The notes beneath the pieces are model-generated. The model searched no databases and was not told the origin of the DNA. It worked only from the letters and a program-made list of their open reading frames with translations. A DNA stretch of 43,711 bases, taken from contig JAIXMF010000084.1 of assembly GCA_025201365.1 (NCBI GenBank), forward strand, positions 1-43,711, written 5' to 3'. The position numbers were made by a program, and so were the translations under genes. Position 1 is the first letter of the stretch; every line of letters starts with the position of its first letter. Below, piece by piece: positions 9,439-22,120 of this stretch. This DNA is from Syncephalis plumigaleata. Its lineage: Eukaryota > Zoopagomycota > Zoopagomycetes > Zoopagales > Piptocephalidaceae.

Positions 9439-9877
9439 GGATAAAACAAGATACGATATGGTAAAGCGGTAAACAAACAGTAGTAAGTATAGAGGAAAGG
9501 TTACGGGAATAAAGGAAACTACACAAGAATGTGGTGTAGTTGTGTGTGTGTGTATATGCATGTGCTTGTGCGCATACTATTTCTAAGGCAACAATGACAA
9601 AACAACATCCTCCACAATGCACCACACGATCATCACACGGACATGTTCTATCCATATGACACTGTGTGTTCATCATAATCCATGAATGTATGAGCATATA
9701 AATGAGTAAATGAATGCATGTGCATAATACAAGTATGCACACAAGTACACAAGCACAAGCATTCACGTGTTAACAGATGAATGTTTATGTATATAGTTCA
9801 TTAAGTAATCGGTTACTATTATTATTATTAACATATTATAGGTCTATGATTAAATGGATACGACTAAATTACCATAC
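9351..9877. other. 5' flank of the kinesin gene with simple repeats
   Basis: Contains a perfect CTAA tetranucleotide run (9408-9438), a TG run near 9540-9553, and AC/CA-rich sequence that gives a spurious Cys-rich open frame on the minus strand. No gene supported. Confidence 0.5.
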
Positions 9878-9970
9878 TTTTCCAACCGATTAGCGCAGTT
9901 GCCCTTTTGTTCTTATGAATAAATAATAGTTATGACAATACGTATTTAGATGTAAGAGCTATAACCATCA
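9878..9970 (-). repeat. Dispersed repeat, right-end type, attached to the transposase remnant
   Basis: Read on the minus strand it ends with GCGCTAATCGGTTGGAAAAGT and overlaps the last codons of the upstream transposase-like frame. It shares this end with copies at 165-262, 270-408, 5765-5895, 12408-12547, 37835-37960 and 41700-41760. Confidence 0.5.
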
Positions 9971-10363
9971 CGGATAAGTTGTTTCTTGTTGTCCTTGTCC
10001 TCCTTTTCTTGAATGTTTAGAAGTATGACACTTTGATGTAGTTGTGTTGGAACACCGTTTCCATTGCAAATACTGAGAATAATCTGAATAAAGCTCAAAC
10101 ATGCTGCCATATCCCGATTCCATACACGATACTCGAATCCTTTACCTTTCATGTCGTCTTTACAATTCTGATGTGTGCATCTAATAGTTATAATGAATGA
10201 GTATATTGTTATAGATTGTACTCATCCTAAGAAGACATGACAAGTGACAGTAGGATATCTCGTCAATTAGAAAGACTTGAACACCATGCTTCATTGTTAT
10301 CCACACTTGTGTATGATTTATTTGTGTATTCTTGATTAAAATAACGTCATCATATTCCTCCAC
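9946..10363 (-). pseudogene. C-terminal remnant of an OrfB/Fanzor-like transposase
   Basis: Two neighbouring minus-strand frames (10363-10181 and about 10190-9946) together resemble the C-terminus of OrfB/TnpB/Fanzor-type proteins. There is a VFLIDE segment followed by CHLSC, then in the second frame CTHQNC and WNRDMAACLSF followed by GNGVP. This matches the known order of an acidic RuvC residue, a CxxC zinc finger, a second Cys pair and the last RuvC motif (DR/NRD..AA.N). The two frames do not join by a convincing intron, and no N-terminal two thirds is present, so it is a truncated, probably dead copy. The 3' end runs into a dispersed repeat. The assignment rests on motif order only. Confidence 0.42.
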
Positions 10364-10392
10364 CCATATCGCCTTTCTTATTCCATTCCACT

Positions 10393-12030
10393 ATGTCTAC
10401 TACTATTACTACTACTACTGAAATATCGAGTAATTCCAACTCGTCTTGTAGATTACTAGTTTGTCTGAGTATTCTTCCATTTCATGATCAGCGTGTCTTT
10501 CGTAGTCTACTTGGTCATACCGCATTATTGCGTTTATCAGCATGTTGTCACTCGTTAAGAAGTAGTATTCGAAATGATAGAGCATTATGGCAAGCACTAT
10601 ACCATAGGGATTTCCTATCGGGAACCTATTATGCTAAGGAAATGGATTTCGTATTATGGTGTATACGCACGGATGACAACAATCCATGTACATCGGATAA
10701 ACGAGCCGATCTACTAGAGAATGTGGACTGGTACAACACATATCGTCGACGAGTGAGCACCGAGAATAATTGGCGATATGGACGATGCAAGACCACGTAT
10801 ATCAATATGGAAGCTGACAATGATGGAGTACGCTATCGCAAAGATGTTGATAATAATCGTATATTTTTCGCACTGCAAAATTATTCAGATGAAACACCAA
10901 GTCATACTTATATTTTAGAATATTTGCCGCATTCAGATCTTAGATCAAATAACAACATTGTAGATAACATTACATTCTCCACATCGTCAAACGTTCTTTT
11001 GCTAGATATGGGTAATGAAACTAACTACACTTATGTCTCGGGTGATCATTATATAGCCGCATCTCCTAGACCAATCGAGAACGATACCCACTATAATGTA
11101 AAAATACTTTCCCGCAAGCATGGCGGTATTTTCACTACATTCAATGTTCCAGCACGATATAAAGTGATGGCAGTCGAGGCGAAATGGGTATTGCTAGTGT
11201 ATGGATCACAAGAATTACATAGAATCTCGTTAAATTGTAACAGTAAGCATAGTAATTGTACAATAATGCAATATAACTAGTATTAATAATCAATGAATTT
11301 AGTGGATATAAAGGTATTCGATATAGATAATAATACTATGTGTCCGGGAAGCATTGATGGTATATGGGATGCCACTCGTCTCTATCAAACAACCAATAAT
11401 ACAGCAATAGTATACACGGCAAGAGTAGTCAAAGATGATGATACAGATCGTATTGAATGGGCATTATACCAATTCTCGAGCAATAATCATGTTGTACAAT
11501 TGCGAAATGGCTGGTTTCATCTACCTATGAGGATGGTGGATGGATGGCTAATTCCGTATAATTCATACGATTCGCATATGCTCCTTAAATTACATGGTTA
11601 CCTTGATTATGATCCATATATAATGCATAGTGTAGCATCCAGTGGTCAAAGTCATACTCCACGTAATTGCTACACTATAACTGACCAACATATACCTATT
11701 CCATTGTTAAGGGCTGGATACATGTATTCAAGGTTTAGTCCCAAATCAACAAAAGTATGGACAGACCTAACTTACAACGACGATCAAGTATTACGATTAC
11801 CGGGTACAACTTTCATCAGAGATATTATTGGAGATCTCTATGTTTTTACTGTAAGAGATCATAATCGTATAGCAAGTCGATTGCTTGTAAACATCACTAC
11901 AAAAGAAATAATACGCCAAATGGAAGCATCAAGTACACGCGGATATTTGGAGATTGATACAATGGCTGGTACAATATATCGTCCATTCGACAGCGATGTG
12001 GAAATAATACATGAATATGGCGAACTATAA
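10393..12030 (+). CDS. F-box-like protein of unknown target
   Basis: Two exons (10393-11242 and 11303-12030) joined over a 60-nt GTAAGC..TTTAG intron give 525 aa. The intron removes the in-frame stops at 11278-11290. After a Thr/Ser/Asn-rich start, residues about 24-75 (LSILPFHDQ, HTALLRLSACCHSLRSSI, ALWQALYHRDF) have the F-box pattern: a helix, the LR-LSxxCxxLR core, and W. Residues about 110-120 read WYNTYRRRV. The rest is beta-rich without clear repeats and probably forms a substrate-binding domain. F-box proteins usually bring substrates to SCF ubiquitin ligases. The target cannot be told. It is read away from the transposase remnant, with about 30 bp between the two. Confidence 0.7.
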
Positions 12031-12407
12031 CAAATATCAATAAACCATACTACATTAGTTAATAAGAGCAGTGTTTATACATCATTAAACCATAACACAT
12101 GTTAATACTTTCTATGAACTGGATGATCAATAGAATAAATCAACTATAGTAACGATTGAGACATTAAACTGTACAAACTGATGAATGCTTCTCAACACAT
12201 AGAGGATGTTGCTCGGTAGCACATGTACTGCATCATCATTTCATTCTGCTTGATTGAAGCTTGCTATCTGAATACTCTTGAATGCCATTATAACAATGCA
12301 CTGAATAAAACAAACATCCATATTGTCCTTTACTAAATGTTCCTGTCAATTCATCATAGCTTGTTAAACATATTGCAATATATGATATCGCGATCATTAA
12401 CATCTCC
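12031..12407. other. Intergenic, nothing recognised
   Basis: AT-rich sequence between the F-box gene and a dispersed repeat. I see no gene, RNA or conserved element. Confidence 0.5.
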
Positions 12408-12547
12408 CTCAACTGCTAGGGCCATGACAACTACTCAATAATAATAATAGCAATGCGATAATGGTGTTAACAATTGTGTTAATCTATTTATTAGTAAACA
12501 GCAAAAGTTAAAGACTAGCAGTGTTAATCGGTTGGAACAGCCCTGTA
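12408..12547 (+). repeat. Dispersed repeat family member
   Basis: Very similar to 270-408 (CTCAACTGCTAG, CAATGCGATAATGG, TTAATCGGTTGGAACAGCCCTGTA). It lies about 140 bp before the SDR start codon. Confidence 0.6.
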
Positions 12548-12688
12548 TTATTACTTCTGTTTATTCCTTCAACTGTCACTTATTCTTTTTCACAATTTCC
12601 TAAGGGTATATGCGCTTACGTCACTCTAGCTAATTGACACTATTCCATTGGTCTCTCGTCTTCTTGCTGTTCTTATTTGTTTCGCGTC

Positions 12689-13863
12689 ATGCCTCATGAT
12701 CATACCGGGAATCCCGAGGTCAATATTGACCTTATTGTACGCATATTAAAGACAAGCGTATTCCACTATTCGTTTGGCATAGTAGCTATTAGCATGCTAA
12801 AGGCGTTGGAACTATCATGGAGCCATCCGTTGACCTTGTTCTTTCTCGGCTATACGGCATTCCTACTGGTAGTCTACGGTGTTGCGCATATATTACGTCC
12901 CAAGGGCCGTCTCGACTGGAAGAATCAAGTGATAGTTATCACCGGCGGTAAGTGACATATCTACACTCCTACTATTACTATTATTATTATTGATACATGT
13001 TGACACGCGTGTGTATACTTTTTTGTTTATTGCTTTATCTAGGTGCTAGCGGTGTGGGCAATTGTCTAGCCGAGGGTCTAGCGATGCGTGGTGCCGATGT
13101 CGCCGTACTCGATATTACACCGACTAAATCGCATCTGAGCCAGATCAAATACTACACCTGCGATATTCGTGATCCCGACCAGATCAAAACGAGTGCCAAT
13201 GAAATTCGCGAGACATTAGGCACGCCCACTATTCTAATCAATAATGCAGGTGTCGTGCATCCCGGTTCCATTCTTAATAGTACTGAAGATGCCATTCGAC
13301 ATACATTCGAGGTGAATACACTGGCTCATTTCTGGACTGTACGAGAATTCCTTCCTGATATGTTAAAAGCCGATCGTGGACATATTGTTACGGTTGCGTC
13401 ACTACTTGGGTGGGTTGGTGCAGCCGGACTTACCGCATATAGTTCGAGTAAAGGTGCCGCGGTACTATTGCATGATGCACTACAACATGAACTGGCATTG
13501 CAGTCAAGCAATGTACGCACGGTACTTGTATCTCCTGGTCATTTGTTAACTGACATGTTTAGTATGCTTAAGACGGCCAATGAATTCCTATTACCAATGG
13601 TGTCGCCCATTGATCTATCGCAGCGTATTATCGAAACTATCGAGAAAGATGCCAATATAGACTTGTATATGCCATGGGGATGCAATTTCGCTCAGTTATA
13701 TACCATGCTTCCTTGTTCATTAAAGTGCCTTATTAAAAAGGTAAGCGATAATAGTAATAATAATACGTATTTATTAATATATCCGTTGGTTATTTAGTTC
13801 ACAGGTGTGGATAATTCTGTACGTGATATAGTTTGCAGTATAGAATCAACTGCTAGTAATTAA
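12689..13863 (+). CDS. Short-chain dehydrogenase/reductase, SDR16C-like, membrane-anchored
   Basis: Three exons (12689-12947, 13043-13740 and 13798-13863) give 340 aa. A hydrophobic N-terminal segment (around residues 45-70, LTLFFLGYTAFLLVVYGVAH) likely anchors it in the ER or lipid-droplet membrane. The Rossmann motif TGGASGVG spans the first intron. Then come D at the end of beta-2 (LDIT), NNAG (residue ~170), and the catalytic set Ser (TVASLLG) plus YSSSK. The WTVREFLPDMLKADRGHIV segment is typical of SDR16C (RDH10, HSD17B11, DHRS3-like) enzymes, which oxidise or reduce lipid alcohols and ketones with NAD(P). The substrate cannot be told. It converges on PIGT with only 4 bp between the stop codons. 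Confidence 0.9.
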
Positions 13864-13867
13864 TAGC

Positions 13868-15929
13868 TCATTGCTTCTCCTTTTTGTGCCAACGAATTGG
13901 TTCGAAATTACGTGATAGTAGATTAAACATGGATCCAAAGAATAATGCAATAATGGTGCATGTCAATGTAATCACATTATACGGCATACTAAAGTCGGGT
14001 AATGGTGAGTTAAGTAGGAATGGCGTAGTATAGAAACGACCTCCTTCCAAATGTCTATAATATACATTATCATTATCAGTGTTATTGTTATACATCTATA
14101 ATTCTATCCCAATTACCTTGCATGCTCACATGACTCCACTGTCAATACGGCAGGTCCAATATCAAATCCATGATTAGCATCTGGTGGATATTCCGTATAT
14201 CTTAGGAATAGTTTACGGAATGATAAGTTCAGACGTATCGTTGATTGTGCCGGTAAGTTCAATTGCAATTCAAGTAATGTAGATCGACGTCTATCAGCTG
14301 CTGGTTGATAATACCATTGTTGCAGTATATCTACTAGTATAGATTAGTAAAGATATACATACAATAATTATACTACATTACCTGATTGATTAACAGATGA
14401 TGTCTCTACCAATTCAATATCTAATGTATGCATAAACAAATTCATATACCAAGGAGTAACCTGTAATAATGATACACGTGCATTGGATGTTGCTCTATTC
14501 TTTAGTTCAAATGCTAAACTACCATGATCTGCACTAAATCCATCTAGAATACAAATTAATAATCAGTCAACTAATAGTGCAATATCACTTTTACTTACCA
14601 GCAAGTCTTCGATGTATGGTAATCAGTGGATTGGTGGCTGTAGTATGTGTGTCATCATTATTAATATTTCATCAAGTGTATCTACATATCTTCACTTACT
14701 CTTTTGTATTGATGTAGTATTACGCAAATAGCCAACATCCAAATTGGATCGTTGCTCCTTGATTAGATCGTAGATTGCCCATCGTTGTTCATCTACTTTA
14801 ATGGTTTCTGTTGGTTCTACCGTGGCACGCACTTGTTGTTCATCCTCGAGTAGATTAATGACAAATCGACTTTGACGTGCCAATGGACATGCCTTCGGTA
14901 AGTAACGCTCCAATGATGCCCATAACGACCAGCCTATTAATAAGATTATCATATAGTCATTATCATGTAATAATTACTACTATGATTTACCTTGTTCTTG
15001 TTCTTGTTCTTGTTGAGTTGGTTCCAACACAGATACTACAGTCTGACATAACTCCAATCCATTCACGGTATGTTGCACATGTATAATCATAGAATGATAA
15101 TTTGCTTTATAAATACGATGTGTATTTAACAGATTGGCTAGACCAGCCTATGTCATTATTCAATTGAGTCATTTAGTTAATACATCTACTAATATCATTA
15201 CAGATAAGCCTACTCATTTACCTTAGATTGACATGGTAGCTGTTTAATCCATGGTGTTAGATTCTCTGTACATACACTTTCTCGTGGTAGTAAGCCATAA
15301 CGTAATCCTATTACATATCATTTCAATAATAAACAAGTAAATAAATTCATTCTATTTACCTGAACCTGCTTCTTGTTTAAAGGCTAGTTGTGGTGCAACA
15401 GTATGTGTATCATCAATGAAATTCAATGATGCGCAGAATACACCGGCTAACGCATGAGTTAGACCACGCCATCGTTGATCAGCACTATAGTAAATAGATG
15501 ATTAGTATTAGTATTCGATTATCCTTATTACTACACTTACCTTTCTAATTGTGAATCTGTTTGTAATTGAGCCCATAATTCCGCACCTGACCCTGCACTC
15601 TCCTCACCAACTACGGGATAATCCCATCGTTCAGGCATCCAAGTACCTTGTGTCAACGATAGTCGTAATGAGGTCACTTTGTATTTATCAATAATTTGAG
15701 CCATAGCAGGCGAGAATAAATAGTCATTATGGCCTGATAGTGGTGGTGTTGTTGTTGTTGACGTAGTACGCTCACTAGTACGAACAACAAACTGGAAATG
15801 CGTTAATACACGTCCATCTTCAAGTGGTCGTACGATGAGTTGCTCATCAAATGTGTCAGCCTTAACAAACACTCTAATCACTAGGAGTGACCATAACAAA
15901 TAGTATGATAATAGATAGTACGCCATCAA
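13868..15929 (-). CDS. PIGT: GPI transamidase subunit PIG-T/Gpi16
   Basis: A structural subunit of the ER complex that attaches GPI anchors to proteins. Nine exons (15929-15541, 15484-15360, 15307-15222, 15147-14991, 14933-14700, 14637-14599, 14543-14382, 14333-14117 and 14054-13868) give 531 aa with no frame break. There is an N-terminal signal anchor ([20 protein letters not shown]), then [19 protein letters not shown] and [15 protein letters not shown]. The family hallmark [20 protein letters not shown] follows, with the Cys expected to link to the catalytic subunit (family knowledge). [15 protein letters not shown] is present, and a C-terminal transmembrane helix ([20 protein letters not shown]) precedes a short basic tail. 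Length and order fit the family. Confidence 0.95.
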
Positions 15930-16054
15930 TAAGAATACTATATACTAGCAAGATAACTAAATAAATAGAAAGGAGAGAGGAGGAAATGAATAGAGTAAGA
16001 GGAGAGCAACGTCACTCATTCTATCTCCTCCTTTTATTGATTTATTGATTTATA

Positions 16055-16147
16055 TTAATAATCACTGTCGTTCTGATCACTACCCATAAATGTATCATCA
16101 TTGTCACTTTCCTCGTTACGACGTGTAGACACCTCGACCATTGAGCT

Positions 16148-16181
<34 letters not shown>

Positions 16182-19100
16182 ATCTCCATATAAGTGGGCA
16201 CTATACGGTTTCGTGGACGTCCTGCTCGTTTTACAGTTGGTAATGGAGATGCATCAGAATCTGATGATATGGCTACTTGATCGGATATTGTAGCCACTGG
16301 TTTAGCAATGGGTCTTGCCACTGGTTTACCTACAAATCATTGTTAATAATAATAATAGAATGGTTACTTGTTTATTAGTGACATACTTGTACTTGTAGCA
16401 TTGGATGTAGTAGTTTCATTTTGTCGTTTCTTGGCTAATAAACGATCCAATCGTTCAGTGAGTGATAGACTGTTTTCATCTACTTCTTCTGCTGCTTCTA
16501 CAACAGCAGCTACTGTAGTTGTTTTTGCACCTTTCGTAGGCTTTGATTGGAATGAATCAAGAACTAGATAGGAATCATTATTAGTTACTAGTAATAAAAC
16601 AAGATATACAATATCACTTACTGGATGCTTGTTGTAATTTAGCCTTGCTTGATGTACTTGCTTTAGCATTACCACTAGTTGAAGCAGTGGCCGTCTTCTT
16701 TTTTGCTGCCGTCTTTTTCTTTGCTAATCATTTATACCATTAGATCAAGTAGTTCGTAATCAATATGATGCACTTACCCAATGAAGCACCATAATCACCG
16801 TCATCTTCATCATCTGATCCCTTCTTAACGGCACGCTTTCCTTTACCGCGTGCTTTGGGTTTAAGTTTCGACTTGGATTTCTCTCGTTCCAAATCCTCTT
16901 CCAATAATGCCTAGTAACAATTGATTTCATAGTTAGCTATTAAATAGCAATACTCGCCATTGACCATTCATTGCTTACCTCCCATTCCATCATGAATACA
17001 CGTAAATCCTCTCGCCACAAGTCTTTAGTATCCTTAGCAAGTAAGAGATCCAACTCTGTTTGCTTACTAATCAACTCTTCCTTTAGCTTATTTGCTTTCT
17101 CTTCTGTTAGATTCCAAATAGGCATGGAGAGTAGATAGTCATATCCATGATCATTGCTTTCGCCTTGTGTATCATCATTCTCATTATCACTAGTACTATC
17201 ATCGTCATCCGCTGCAGCCACACGTACTTTTGACTTATTATGCTTGGGGAATGAGGCATAATTACGCTTGCGTAGATCTTCAAGAATTTGTTTACGCTTA
17301 CGATTCTGTACTACTATTTTCCCTTGGATAATCTCCATAATAAATCGAACACGATTATCCATCTTGGTCCATTCGACGGTCAGTTCATTCGTTAACCATT
17401 CCTAGTTACATATATATATAATGTAAATTATTAGATCTCTCAATTGATATCACATTCAAACGGGATTAATTACCTTTCGTCGCTGATAATAGACAAGACG
17501 TAGATTGTAGAACTCTCTTAGGATTTCCTCTGCACTTTCATACCGCTTAATACGATTCTCGCTATCGAAACACACCATATTGCTAGTGGAAACAGTGGTA
17601 GATGTTTTGAAGCGTTTCTCCAAGCCTTCCTCCTCTGCTTTGCGCATATTCTCATCGGTGAGTGTGATAACAAAGTGAACAGTAGTATCATCATGATATT
17701 CGGTATAATCCTATCAATTCATAGGGTTAGTAGGAATCAATCATTACATATTGACATGTTCTCTTGTATACCTTAATGAATGCCGGTGTCTTATCTGTTC
17801 CTGATAGCCAACTCTCTAGTTGTTCTTTATACGGCTGTGTCCATGATCGAATGGGTAACTCGGTGATCTCTACCTTGTTACTATCAATCTTTTCTATTTT
17901 ACCGGATATCTTGTAACGATCATCGATGCGTTCAATGGTACCCTACACACAAGTAGATTGACATTGTTATAATCTACAATCATTATGGCATAAACAATAC
18001 TTACCCTGAAACCACGATACCATGGATGCATTGGCACCAAGTCTTCTCCATTCATTAAGCGGTATATGTTATCGACAATATCCTTTGGATTATAGTTTGG
18101 AATAGATGAACTCCATCCTATTGATATAAGCATCATTAGACAATGCACTTATTATATATATGAGATAGAAACTTACCAGTACCAATACCCTCAGAACCAT
18201 TGACTAGTACCATAGGTAAAATTGGTATATACCTAATACGTAATGCAATAGTGTTATACATTTATATACTCGATACACTCATCGTAGTCAATGTCACTTA
18301 CCATTCCGGTTCGATTGTTTTACCCTCGTCGTTCATGTAGGCGAGTAATTGATCATCGGATACATGGAATAGTGTGCGTGTAATAGGGGAAAGAGCCGTG
18401 TAGATATAACGAGGACTGGCCGCGTCTTTACCACCTTGCAATCGTGTACCGAACTGACCACGCGGTTGTAGTAGATTACAATTATTACTACCGGTAAAGT
18501 CTTGAGCCATACCAACAATGGTGGCCGCTAAACTTTGATCACCATGATGATAGCCGAGATTACCCATCACGTAACCGACCAATTGCGATACCTATACGAG
18601 TGTATATTAGATATTACAACATTTGCTAATAATGGCATAATACGCATTACATTACCTTTGTTTCTTTCTTAAGCTTCTGTTGGAAGCAACCGCATAACAC
18701 TTTACGCTGACCTGGTTTCAAGCCATCGACCATCGAAGGAATAGATCGAGCATTATCCGCCATACTGAACAGCACGAGTTCCTTATTAATAAAATCTTTG
18801 ATGGGGATCTCCTCAACATCATGATCCATATAAGTGCCAGGCTAATGAATTCATATAGAGATAAATATCAATTGATTAGTACTATATCTATCACAATGTC
18901 GAGTAGTATATGTGTATATTCTACCTTGAAATTACGTAGCCATTCTTTACGATCATCTGCTTTCTTCTTATTAAATGCCATATCAATCAAGGGTCGCTCC
19001 TCATCATCCATCACTTTGAATGGTTTACGATGCTTCTCCATATCGGAAAAGTACTTTTTAGCATCCTTTGCCGTACTTGTACCCAAACCCTTAAAGTATT

Positions 19101-21450
19101 TACTATGCCATCCTTTACTTTCTTCACTTTCCTTCCATACTTCATACTCGGGCAGGGTAAAGAATGAAATCTCCTTGTCTCCTTTGGTAGCCTATATACA
19201 TATAATGAGCGTATTTAGTGTAACTCATCTCGTGCTCTGCTGCTATTGTATTTACCTTAACAATTGGCGTGATAAATTCGATGAGGAAGCCTGGAATACG
19301 CAATAACGAGGGGAAAAAGTGATCGAGGAAGTTGATAATCAAGCCTTTAATATGAGATCCATCATGATCCTGATCCGTCATAATCATAAGATGACCATAG
19401 CGTAGTGTTTCCGTACTCTCGTAGACCTTGCCATGCTGTAGACCGAGAATCTGTTTGACCTGATTGATCTCCTTATTATCCATGATTTGCGTGTGTGTAG
19501 CATCGCGAACATTGAGTAGTTTTCCTCGTAATGGGAATACACCAAAGTTATCACGACCGACTACACCGAGACCGGATACTGCCAATGCTTTGGCAGAATC
19601 TCCTTCCGTTAGAATAAGCGTACACTTGTGGCCATTACGTGTGCCCGCATTATTGGCGTCTTCCAATTTGACAATGCCCGATATACGTGATCTTTTATGG
19701 CCGTCCGTTTTCTTTAATTGTTCCTCCTGCTTGAATCTGGCCCAACTTAGCACATTCTCGACTACACCGGATTTCAAGACTAAATAACAAATACACGCAC
19801 ATTAGCACTAATTGTATCAACAGTATGCCATTGTGATCCACTGCTTACTCTTCTTAATAAATTCCTCGGGCATCTCGCATTTAGATCCAAATGAACTAGC
19901 ACGCAGGGTCATATTCTCCTTGGTCTGCGAATCGAATGCCGGATTCTCAATGAGACAATTGACGAACACCCACATGTGATTCTTGATTTGGAACGGCTTC
20001 ACTGGCGCTGCCTTGTTCTTCTTCTTGATGGACTCGACCAATTTACCAACAATTTGATCGGCAACGTAATTGACATGCGTGCCACCTTTCGAGGTACAAA
20101 TACCATTGACAAAGCTCACCTATTGGCATATATATGTTAGTACTACTGTTGTTAAATGATGAACGAGTAAGTAATACTCACTTGTTGGAATTGACCATCA
20201 CTAACGGTAAAGGCAACCTCCCATCGTTGATTTACCACTTGATGAATAATCGTAGGCTTAGGTGCGTCGCTGTTATTGGAACTAGTGTATAGCTCGATGT
20301 ATTGCTTAAAGTTACGAATCTTAATACGTTCATTGTTGAGGTACACCTTGACATTAGCGACCGTACCAGCCAAATCGTAGACTCGCTTCTTTAGCAATGC
20401 TTCAATGTCATCATCGATCGATTCCATACCGAATTTCGCGAGATCTGGCTTAAAGGTAATCTTCGTGTACTCCTCCTCACGTGGATTAGCCGTGATCTTT
20501 GGCTTCTCGATCTTACTCATATTATCGGCAAATCGTTGCTTATACTTTTTCAACTTATCTGCCGTCTCAACGATAAACTCAGTGCTAAAGATATTACACA
20601 ACTTGGCACCATAACCGTTTCTACCACCGGTAACCTTCTTCTCGGTATCGTTGTAATTACTCGAGGTCAATAAATGACCAAAAATCAACTCGGGCACGTA
20701 GACCTTCTCTTCTTTATGGATATCCACGGGAATACCCTTTCCGTTGTTGTAAATGGAGATCTCGTTGTTCTCCTTACTAATGGTCACCTTGATAGTATCC
20801 ATATTAGGATCACGAATCTATAGTGTGGCAATAAACAATCATTAGTCTACATCAACATCTAGCATATACTCGCTGACTAGACAACTTGCCTTGTTATCGG
20901 CGGCATTGACTAGGATTTCATCGATAATCTTGTAGAAACCGGGAACAATGGTAATATTACGTTGCACCATGGATTCTGTTGCAGAATCGTACACCCACAA
21001 TAGCTGCTGAATAGCCTCGATGGAACCAATATACGTGTCAGGTCGAAGTAGAATGTGCTCCAGTTGAGTCTTCTTCTGATAGATCTCCTCGATGGCACGA
21101 CCATCCGCAGTAGTGGATGTGCCACCATTACTGGTGCCAGTGGCACGGGATGAACTGGCGGAATCTAACGAATCGTCGTCGCCATTCGCTAAACCGTTAG
21201 ATTCGGCCGCTTTCTTGCCCTTGGCTCCTGCTTTTGCTCGTGGACGAGGAGCGGCAGACGCCTTCTTCGTGGTGGCAGCCTTCTTTGCCGTTGTCTTGGC
21301 TTTCTTGGCAGCAGGCTAGCAGTTATCAAGTTAGTACGTGTGCAGCAATGGCAGTAGTAGCAGTCTTACCTTGCTTGTTGGTGCCGCGAAATCATCGTCT
21401 GAACCTGAACGGTCAGAGACGACCGTTTCAAAATCCGAGTCTTCCGTCAT
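16055..21450 (-). CDS. TOP2: DNA topoisomerase II
   Basis: Type IIA topoisomerase: ATP-driven double-strand passage in the nucleus. Seventeen exons join to 4368 nt (1455 aa) in one clean frame. A Lys/Ala-rich N-terminus precedes the GHKL ATPase (ILVNAADNK, NNGKGIPV, GGRNGYGAKLCNIFS). The transducer carries QTKENMT. The TOPRIM domain has EGDSAKALA, PLRGKLLNVRDA and DQDHDGSHIKGL. The catalytic Tyr lies in GGKDAASPRYIYT, with GSNNCNLLQPRGQFGTR upstream. The C-terminal tail is basic and acidic, has an AT-hook-like RAGRPRNR and an 11-Asp run, and is the usual fast-evolving regulatory region. Intron 2 uses a GC donor (GCAAGT at 20889-20884, after NAADNK). Confidence 0.97.
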
Positions 21451-22120
21451 TATCCTTACTATCTATTGGTATCTGATAGAAGCTGCCAATTGGTATAGGT
21501 AGCGACGTGAGGTAGAGGCTTGATGAAAAGACGAATGGGTTGGAAACAATCACCGGTGAGGAAAATGAAAGAAACGCGTAAGGCGCATTAAATTGAGGAC
21601 GCGACGAAAATAAAAAAAGCGAGCGTGTCTTTTTTATTGTTGACGCAACTAGACTCATACATATGAGAATAATCGCGTCTGATGCATAACACCACTCCTA
21701 CTAACTAGTATAACATATTCTTGCATACAATAAAGCATTCTCAATTACCATTAGTATTTTATTAGTATTTTATTAATACATACATACATACATATATGTA
21801 TATACATATAAGATCAAGCTTATTTGTAATAGAAATATACAACAAGCAAATCAAATCATATAATCAAATCATGATCCACTAAAATGATTAAGGATAATCT
21901 GCATCTATTTCGGAGTGGGCACATTAATCTGTGTGTGTGTGGGTGTACACAAGCACTATCGGAATCAACCTGAGAATCTCGCTAATTTTAGGACCGATTT
22001 TTTTGTTTTTTTTATTGCTCAGTACTCCTCTTTATCACCTGTCATTACAAACATACACGATCTAGGCACGCATTCCTAATCACTTGAGTTATTAATTAAC
22101 GTTGTTGTGCAGTGCCGAAT
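21451..22120. promoter_or_regulatory. Divergent intergenic region between TOP2 and PET127
   Basis: About 670 bp separating two divergently read genes, so it must hold both promoters. Visible are a TACA/ATGT-rich simple stretch (about 21776-21812), a poly-T tract near 22000 and a TG run near 21935. I cannot point to a TATA box with confidence. Confidence 0.45.

Noticed and set aside
9428-9766. Cys/Thr/Ile-rich 112-codon minus-strand frame upstream of kinesin
   Set aside because: Composition comes from CA/TG simple repeats; no domain, no splice signals, no conservation to judge by.
11243-12030. Two separate genes in the F-box region because of stops near 11280
   Set aside because: A 60-nt GTAAGC..TTTAG intron joins both parts in one frame, and the stops lie within it.
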